Below are positions 27,957-33,361 of a stretch of DNA of 33,361 nucleotides, one piece after another. Each line of letters starts with the position of its first letter. Positions within the stretch are counted from its first letter, which is position 1. The stretch is from Candidatus Poribacteria bacterium (GTDB lineage: Bacteria > Poribacteria > WGA-4E > PCPOR2b), in NCBI GenBank assembly GCA_022567695.1, contig JADFGN010000013.1, forward strand, positions 1-33,361. The letters run 5' to 3'. Under the pieces are notes generated by a model. The model saw only the letters and a program-made list of their open reading frames with translations. It searched no databases and was not told the DNA's origin. A program made the position numbers and the translations under genes.

Positions 27957-28191
27957 TTTATATTCCTCATTATTGTATGTAAGTCGATTTTTCAAAATGC
28001 GTTCGGTTTCGACCGGGACAACTAACGCCACGCAGTTCCCACTCTCACCTACAGCATCATCGAAGTATGAATCTCGACCTACGATTACTGAGCATTAACA
28101 CTGAAAAATTCATTAGGGACAAATTCAATTCCTAAATAGTTTCTCTACAACTCTCCGCCAAAAATCAAGGCATCACTCTGATTCTTTCAGT

Positions 28192-29421
28192 CTATGACGG
28201 GTCTCCATCGGTTTGGGTTGAGGCAATGTGCGTCAACTCCGTAAATGTGTCTATCAACGTGGCGAGTTGCGATTCGTCAGTGCCTTCTGCGCTGTATTTT
28301 GTGCGATAGAATTCCTCGAAGATCTCTGCAGGGGATTTCGCCGAGATGTCCTCAGCAGAGAGATCGGCTTCACGCTGTTGTTCAGCCAGTTGAACTTCAA
28401 CAATCAATACATCGCCGCCCCGGTCTTTAAAAGCGTCACGAATTTCATCGCCGACCCCGAGGCGTGGTGCTTCAAGTGTGAGCTGCACTTCGATATATTT
28501 GCCCTCCCAATCCCCAGACATTGCGCCTACCATCACCTGATCGTAATTCCCTCGTACGCGGCATAGTGCCCTGAAGACGGGGATGGTGAGTTCTGTAAAT
28601 CGATCATCGTTTGATTGCCCAAGCTCAAGCAGACACACTTTCTTGTCATATTCTGCTTCCTTGAAAGTCATCGGTAGCGGTGACCCCGAATATCGAATTG
28701 GGTAGCCTGCCCCCTTGATTGCTTGCGAGCGATGCAAATGTCCTAGTGCGACATAATTCACATCCTTTGGGAAATCGCCGGCACGCACTGGCAACGCACC
28801 TCCAATCTGGATGACACGTTCAGATCCGCTTTCTTCACCGCCTTGAACCACGAGATGTCCCATCAAGAGTTTCGGTACATCCGCAGGCATCTGCGCAACA
28901 CAGTGATGATAGAGTTGTTTCATCGCTTCTCGATATCGCCTCGCCTTTTCGATTTCCGTCTCAAACGAAACGTGCGATAGGATTTCACTCTCCGATAGGT
29001 AAGGGATAGCCGCGATTGAGATGGCTGATACGCCGTTGTTCTCATTGGCTTCGTGGGAATTCAAAGTAATGATACACGCATCAAGTCCCGACTCGATTCC
29101 GCCAATGACATGGATACGCCCCATTTTGAGGAACTCTCGAGGCGCAGCTAAACGCCGAGGTGAATCGTGATTGCCTGCCGTAATCACCGCTTGGGCGTTT
29201 GTTTCATGGTATAATTGAAAGAGAAACCGGTAATAGAGATCTGTTGCTTCCGACGAAGGCAAAGCTGTATCGAACACATCACCGGATACGAGCAACACAT
29301 CAATCGCGTGTTCCTTAATCGTCTCAAGCAGCCATTCGAGGAATTGACGATGTTCATCAATCCGGTTGCGTTCGTAGAGTCGGTGTCCGATATGCCAATC
29401 GGCGGTGTGGAGAATTCGCAC
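28192..29421 (-). CDS. sbcD: Exonuclease SbcD (Mre11-like)
   Basis: MRILHTADWHIGHRLYERNRIDEHRQFLEWLLETIKEHAIDVLLVSGDVFDTALPS; ITAGNHDSPRRL; YVALGHLHRSQ. Confidence 0.96.
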   Translation of the reverse strand: MRILHTADWHIGHRLYERNRIDEHRQFLEWLLETIKEHAIDVLLVSGDVFDTALPSSEATDLYYRFLFQLYHETNAQAVITAGNHDSPRRLAAPREFLKMGRIHVIGGIESGLDACIITLNSHEANENNGVSAISIAAIPYLSESEILSHVSFETEIEKARRYREAMKQLYHHCVAQMPADVPKLLMGHLVVQGGEESGSERVIQIGGALPVRAGDFPKDVNYVALGHLHRSQAIKGAGYPIRYSGSPLPMTFKEAEYDKKVCLLELGQSNDDRFTELTIPVFRALCRVRGNYDQVMVGAMSGDWEGKYIEVQLTLEAPRLGVGDEIRDAFKDRGGDVLIVEVQLAEQQREADLSAEDISAKSPAEIFEEFYRTKYSAEGTDESQLATLIDTFTELTHIASTQTDGDPS

Positions 29422-29603
29422 AGATGATACTCCTTATGCGTATGGGTGATGAAACTCGTGAAATGAAATGAACCGAAGTGTCTAATAAAGTGTGTGACAG
29501 GATATATGAAAAATCCTTCGCTTGATGCGTCGCGTCAAAAATTAATATTGATCTGTGCCTGAAATTTTGATATACTGCAAATACAAATAAAGGAGATTTT
29601 CTC

Positions 29604-30566
29604 ATGCCAAACATCCATATTCCAAAACCTTGGGAGATTTCGGGGCGAGAGGTAACACCAGAATCGGTTTTTATGAATCGGCGTCACTTTCTCAAGGGGC
29701 TCACCGTTGCCGGCTTAAGCATCGCTGGCGCACCAATTCTCGGTTGTGCACAGAACTCGGATTCCGCAGCACCTCCGACGGATGCGCCAAAATTCGACGG
29801 ACTCAAACGCAATCCAGATTTTGCACAGGTGAATCGTCCCCTCACTGACGAAGCCGTCGCCGCGAAATACAACAACTTTTATGAATTCGGTGGCACAAAA
29901 TCCATCTGGAAAAAAGCACAAGCACTGCCAACCGAAAACTGGAAGGTAGAAGTTACAGGTCTGGTACGAAACCCGCGCACATACGACATGGACGACATCA
30001 AGAAAAAGTTTCCGCTGGAAGAACGGATTTATCGCTTCCGTTGTGTTGAGGCGTGGGCGATGGTCGTGCCCTGGACGGGGTTTCCCATGAAATTACTTAT
30101 CGACGATGTGGAGCCGACGGCCGAAGCAAAATTCGTTCGGTTCACTTCATTTTACGATCCAAAGATTACCAAGGGTCCGACCTTCAGCTTTTCGCGACTT
30201 CCCTGGCCCTACACCGAAGGTCTGCGCATCGACGAAATGGCAAACGAACTTGCGTTTTTTGCAGTTGGCATTTACGGACATGCCTTGCCCAAGCAACACG
30301 GTGCACCAATTCGTCAGGTGATGCCATGGAAGTACGGTTTCAAGGGAGCCAAGTCAATCGTTAAAATCGAGTTTATTGACCATCAGCCGGCGACGTTCTG
30401 GAATACGCTCCAGCCGAAGGAATATCTTTTTGAGGCAAACGTCAATCCCCAAAAGCCGCATCCCCGCTGGTCTCAGGCGACAGAGCGTATGCTTGGCTCC
30501 GGCGAAAGACTCCCGACCCTCCTCTACAACGGTTACGCAGAATATGTCGCTCAACTTTATGGATAA
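29604..30566 (+). CDS. msrP: Protein-methionine-sulfoxide reductase catalytic subunit MsrP (YedY), Tat-exported molybdoenzyme
   Basis: EISGREVTPESVFMNRRHFLKGLTVAGLSIAGAPILG (Tat signal), YNNFYEFGGTKSIWKKAQAL, RFRCVEAWAMVVPWTGFPM (Mo-ligand Cys region), LPKQHGAPIRQVMPWKYGFKGAKSIVKIE. Confidence 0.94.
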   Translation: MPNIHIPKPWEISGREVTPESVFMNRRHFLKGLTVAGLSIAGAPILGCAQNSDSAAPPTDAPKFDGLKRNPDFAQVNRPLTDEAVAAKYNNFYEFGGTKSIWKKAQALPTENWKVEVTGLVRNPRTYDMDDIKKKFPLEERIYRFRCVEAWAMVVPWTGFPMKLLIDDVEPTAEAKFVRFTSFYDPKITKGPTFSFSRLPWPYTEGLRIDEMANELAFFAVGIYGHALPKQHGAPIRQVMPWKYGFKGAKSIVKIEFIDHQPATFWNTLQPKEYLFEANVNPQKPHPRWSQATERMLGSGERLPTLLYNGYAEYVAQLYG

Positions 30567-30581
30567 AGGGCGAACTTCTGT

Positions 30582-31007
30582 TCATAACCTTTGTATCAGG
30601 GCGTTAATTCCTCTCTCGGTTTCTTTGAGTGGGTCATATTCCGCTGCTGGAAACCCGTCATGAATATGCCAGTATTCAACTTTATCCACCCAGATTGGAT
30701 GTCGTTTCGAGAGATACGGCCGATGCTCCGCTTCTTTCAGAGCGATGATTAGATCTGCTTCCTCAAAGTCTACTCCTTGTACCTGAATTGGATATCGTGG
30801 TGCGTCTGTCAATTCGATGCCACGTTCTTCTAAAACCTTGAGGGCGTACTTTGACATGGGGCCAATGTTGTTTTTCTCTAAAGCCAAGCCCCTTGAGTCC
30901 GCTCTCCAGTTAAGCTTTGCTTGGACTGCACGTGAGTTGAATAGAATTTCCGCAAAGCGACTGCGGTAGTAGTTTCCGGTACACAGGAACAGAATTCTGT
31001 TTGCCAT
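30582..31007 (-). CDS. Low-molecular-weight phosphotyrosine phosphatase/arsenate reductase-like protein
   Basis: N-terminal ILFLCTGNYYRSRFAE (CX5R P-loop); ADSRGL; ADLIIALKEAEHRP. Confidence 0.85.
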   Translation of the reverse strand: MANRILFLCTGNYYRSRFAEILFNSRAVQAKLNWRADSRGLALEKNNIGPMSKYALKVLEERGIELTDAPRYPIQVQGVDFEEADLIIALKEAEHRPYLSKRHPIWVDKVEYWHIHDGFPAAEYDPLKETERGINALIQRL

Positions 31008-31021
31008 TGGTATAATCTTCC

Positions 31022-31588
31022 CTACTTGCTGACGTCCATCGGACCATCCTTCTCCGAAAACAATTGTTTCACATTCCCCTCAGCATCAATGCCGGTCCAG
31101 ATACGCATCTGCTTCTCTTGGTCGAGGAAGTATTGACTTGCAGTCCCGTCAAGATCTGTGCCAATCCGAATGCGCTTTAGGCCGTTCTTGTCATAAATAG
31201 CTTGTCCCGCGCTACCCGCAGCGGTCTTATGGTTCCGAGGGAACGTCGAACTTGAAACCCGCACGACGCCTTCATCATCAAAAAGCCGTTGTCGTGCTGT
31301 GCCGTCTTGTTCAACGGCAATCCGAATCCGTTGCGTGCCTTTTGCGTCAAGGAATGTTTGAACGATTCCGCCTCGATAATCAACCCCAATCTGAGCACGT
31401 ATTGTACCCTTATCGTCTTCGATGCGGAGCTGTTGTACAGTTAGATTTTCAAATGTGTTTGTATGACTCGCTCCCATAAATAATAGTACGCTCCCGATAG
31501 CAATGGCAAGAACTTGAGTCCACCGGCATTGTCGCCATAAGCGACGGTTCTCTTGCTCGAGACGGTAAAAACGTTCCTCAATATTCAT
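31022..31588 (-). CDS. Single-TM protein with repeated beta-strand motifs
   Basis: TM segment VLAIAIGSVLLFMGAS followed by repeats such as QRIRIAVEQDGTARQRLFDDEG, KRIRIGTDLDGTASQYFLDQEK, MRIWTGIDAEGNVKQLFSEKDG. ORF opens at 31603; ATG (MNIEERFYRLE) at 31588 equally plausible. Confidence 0.7.
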   Translation of the reverse strand: MNIEERFYRLEQENRRLWRQCRWTQVLAIAIGSVLLFMGASHTNTFENLTVQQLRIEDDKGTIRAQIGVDYRGGIVQTFLDAKGTQRIRIAVEQDGTARQRLFDDEGVVRVSSSTFPRNHKTAAGSAGQAIYDKNGLKRIRIGTDLDGTASQYFLDQEKQMRIWTGIDAEGNVKQLFSEKDGPMDVSK

Positions 31589-31652
31589 GATATGAACCTC
31601 CAAAATTTTATTGAATTCGATTTGAATCGATAAGGATTTTGCAATCCTCCAG

Positions 31653-32915
31653 TTAGGGGCTTAGGTCTAGTGCAACGATCTCCTTCCGATCGCGGAGATA
31701 GAGTGTTGTCCCAACCAGTGTTGGAACTGTCCATGCGCGTGTCGTGAGAACTTGGGCTTTCGCATGGATATCGAACCCATCCGGCGTAGCGGTCACAATG
31801 GCGAGTTCACCATCTTCATCAAGCACAATCAATTTGTTCCCAACGGCAAGGACATTTGCTTTGGCGAATCCTCGCTGTTTTGCAGTCATCTCGCCAGTTT
31901 CGGCGTTGGCGCCCATCAGAAACGCAGGACCGGAATCGCCGCTAGAGCCATAGATGGTATCGCCGATCCGTACGGCTGTACCATGCTGGATTTTCATTTT
32001 GCGGCTGAACCACATTTCCTTAACAGAGGTCTTTCCATTGTTCTGCGCTAGATGAAGGACTCGACTCCCGGCGTCGTATGCGGATGAGATGAACAGCAGA
32101 TTGCCTTCTCCCCAAACGGGGGTTGAGGCATTGATATCGTACTTCGTGCGATGGGGATGCTTCCACAGCAACTTACCGGTTTCTGGGTCAAATCCGGCGA
32201 CAAGCTTGCCTTCAAATATAACAAGTTGGTCTTGCCCGTCTACATTGATAATAATTGGGGACGAGAAGGTACTGCCGAAATTTTGGCTTTTCCAAATAAC
32301 GTGACCATCGCGGAGGTCGAAGGCCATGACCCCATGTCCTCGCTTTCCACCAACGGGAAGGATGAGCATACCCTTGTATGCAATTGCACTAGAAGAATAG
32401 CCGCGATCGGTAGGTTTCGCTCCAAATTCTTTCCGCAAGTCATGTGACCAGATGGCCTCACCGGTCTTTTTGTTCAGGCATAGAAGGTCAGCTCGGACGC
32501 CTACTGTATACACATAATCATCAACAACAAGTGGTGTTCCATGGGGCCCCGGTCCATATCCGCTGTTGAATTTAGGCCACAGCGGGGCGTGATGAGTATG
32601 CTCCCAGAGGATCTCTCCGTTTTGAGCATTAAGGGCGATAATAATTTCATCGTCGTTTCGACGGTACATCGTATATAGGACATCATCATCAAAGACAATG
32701 GCAGAGTTTCCATCCCCCAGTTCATGATTCCACAAGCGTTTGGGGCCATCTTCTGGCCAGTCCGTATTCAGTTGGACAGACTCAGCTGTAAAATTCCGAT
32801 TTGGACCGCCCCACTGGTGCCATTGAGTTTGGGCAATTGGTGCATAGCCATTGATAAAAATCGCACTGATCAGCGCAATTCGGAAAAATTTGGTAAAATT
32901 AAAGTTTCGTTGCAT
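31653..32915 (-). CDS. Secreted PQQ-like beta-propeller repeat protein
   Basis: N-terminal signal; WHQWGGPNRNFTAES, ALNAQNGEILWEH, CLNKKTGEAIWSHDLRKEFG, GFDPETGKLLWKHPH. Confidence 0.9.
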   Translation of the reverse strand: MQRNFNFTKFFRIALISAIFINGYAPIAQTQWHQWGGPNRNFTAESVQLNTDWPEDGPKRLWNHELGDGNSAIVFDDDVLYTMYRRNDDEIIIALNAQNGEILWEHTHHAPLWPKFNSGYGPGPHGTPLVVDDYVYTVGVRADLLCLNKKTGEAIWSHDLRKEFGAKPTDRGYSSSAIAYKGMLILPVGGKRGHGVMAFDLRDGHVIWKSQNFGSTFSSPIIINVDGQDQLVIFEGKLVAGFDPETGKLLWKHPHRTKYDINASTPVWGEGNLLFISSAYDAGSRVLHLAQNNGKTSVKEMWFSRKMKIQHGTAVRIGDTIYGSSGDSGPAFLMGANAETGEMTAKQRGFAKANVLAVGNKLIVLDEDGELAIVTATPDGFDIHAKAQVLTTRAWTVPTLVGTTLYLRDRKEIVALDLSP

Positions 32916-33209
32916 TAAGAGACTCCTACTTCTAAAAGTGTTGAGTTGCTTCTATAGTAAGTTTTTATTTCCATATCTGCCGCATTTTTGTTTATTGACA
33001 CCCCTGAATCTTTGTGATAGGCTGTATGTCGTCTTTTTCTATCGTCTTATCGGATGCGAAGATGTAGAATAGCTCGGCAAGCCATCGTCGAGATTTTAAA
33101 TTATCGGCGATTTGCGTCATCATGTTATCAGAATTTTGTTGAGACGGCAACCTAAAAATGATCAGTATCACTAATGAAAGGCCGAACACAATCGATTGGG
33201 AGTTATGCG

Positions 33210-33361
33210 ATGGAATCAAACAAACGGACTTATGCAGTTAGTTTAATCACGGACAGTGTATTGGGCCCCGCATCGCGACATGGGTTAAACAAGACCAGAC
33301 TTGCGTTGCAAAATAAGGGCATCCCTTTTGAAGAAGTTAGGGCGTTAGGGACATCCTCTGC
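33210..33361 (+). CDS. 5' end of an unidentified CDS running off the window
   Basis: ATG 33210 after GGGAG; open to the window end: MESNKRTYAVSLITDSVLGPASRHGLNKTRLALQNKGIPFEEVRALGTSS. Confidence 0.6.
   Translation, partial: MESNKRTYAVSLITDSVLGPASRHGLNKTRLALQNKGIPFEEVRALGTSS

Noticed and set aside
32992-33219. Minus-strand 75-aa ORF near the window end
   Set aside because: No signal, domain or clear RBS; overlaps a plausible promoter region of the rightward CDS at 33210.

Overview
The window is a gene-dense, mostly chromosomal-type bacterial segment (about 27 supportable coding features). No tRNA, rRNA or CRISPR was recognised. In order it carries: an MCE/Mla-type lipid transport cassette (mlaE-mlaF-mlaD); radA; a PIN/TRAM (YacL-like) gene; ispD; a frameshifted Kelch gene; ispF; cysS; two paralogous-looking lipoproteins; dprA; an accA-like gene; a uvrA-family gene flanked by palindromic repeats; a minus-strand block (NodB-like deacetylase, Q-rich coiled coil, methyltransferase, GT39-like membrane protein); an orphan GspG-like pseudopilin; a truncated Rpn/PD-(D/E)XK transposase-like gene; sbcC, a LamG protein and sbcD; msrP; a low-MW phosphatase/ArsC-like gene; a beta-repeat membrane protein; and a PQQ-type beta-propeller. 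The observations I rate highest are: (1) a shared C-terminal tag (VxAKxKLATxWGxIK) on two otherwise unrelated secreted proteins (Kelch and LamG), each lying inside a normally contiguous housekeeping gene pair; (2) an elongated MlaD with a beta-rich, OMP-like C-terminus, consistent with a transenvelope lipid bridge; (3) a single-base frameshift in the Kelch gene that can be restored exactly; (4) several structured intergenic repeats, including a 148-bp MITE-like element and related palindromes on both sides of uvrA. All calls come from reading the sequence and the ORF track; no database search was run.
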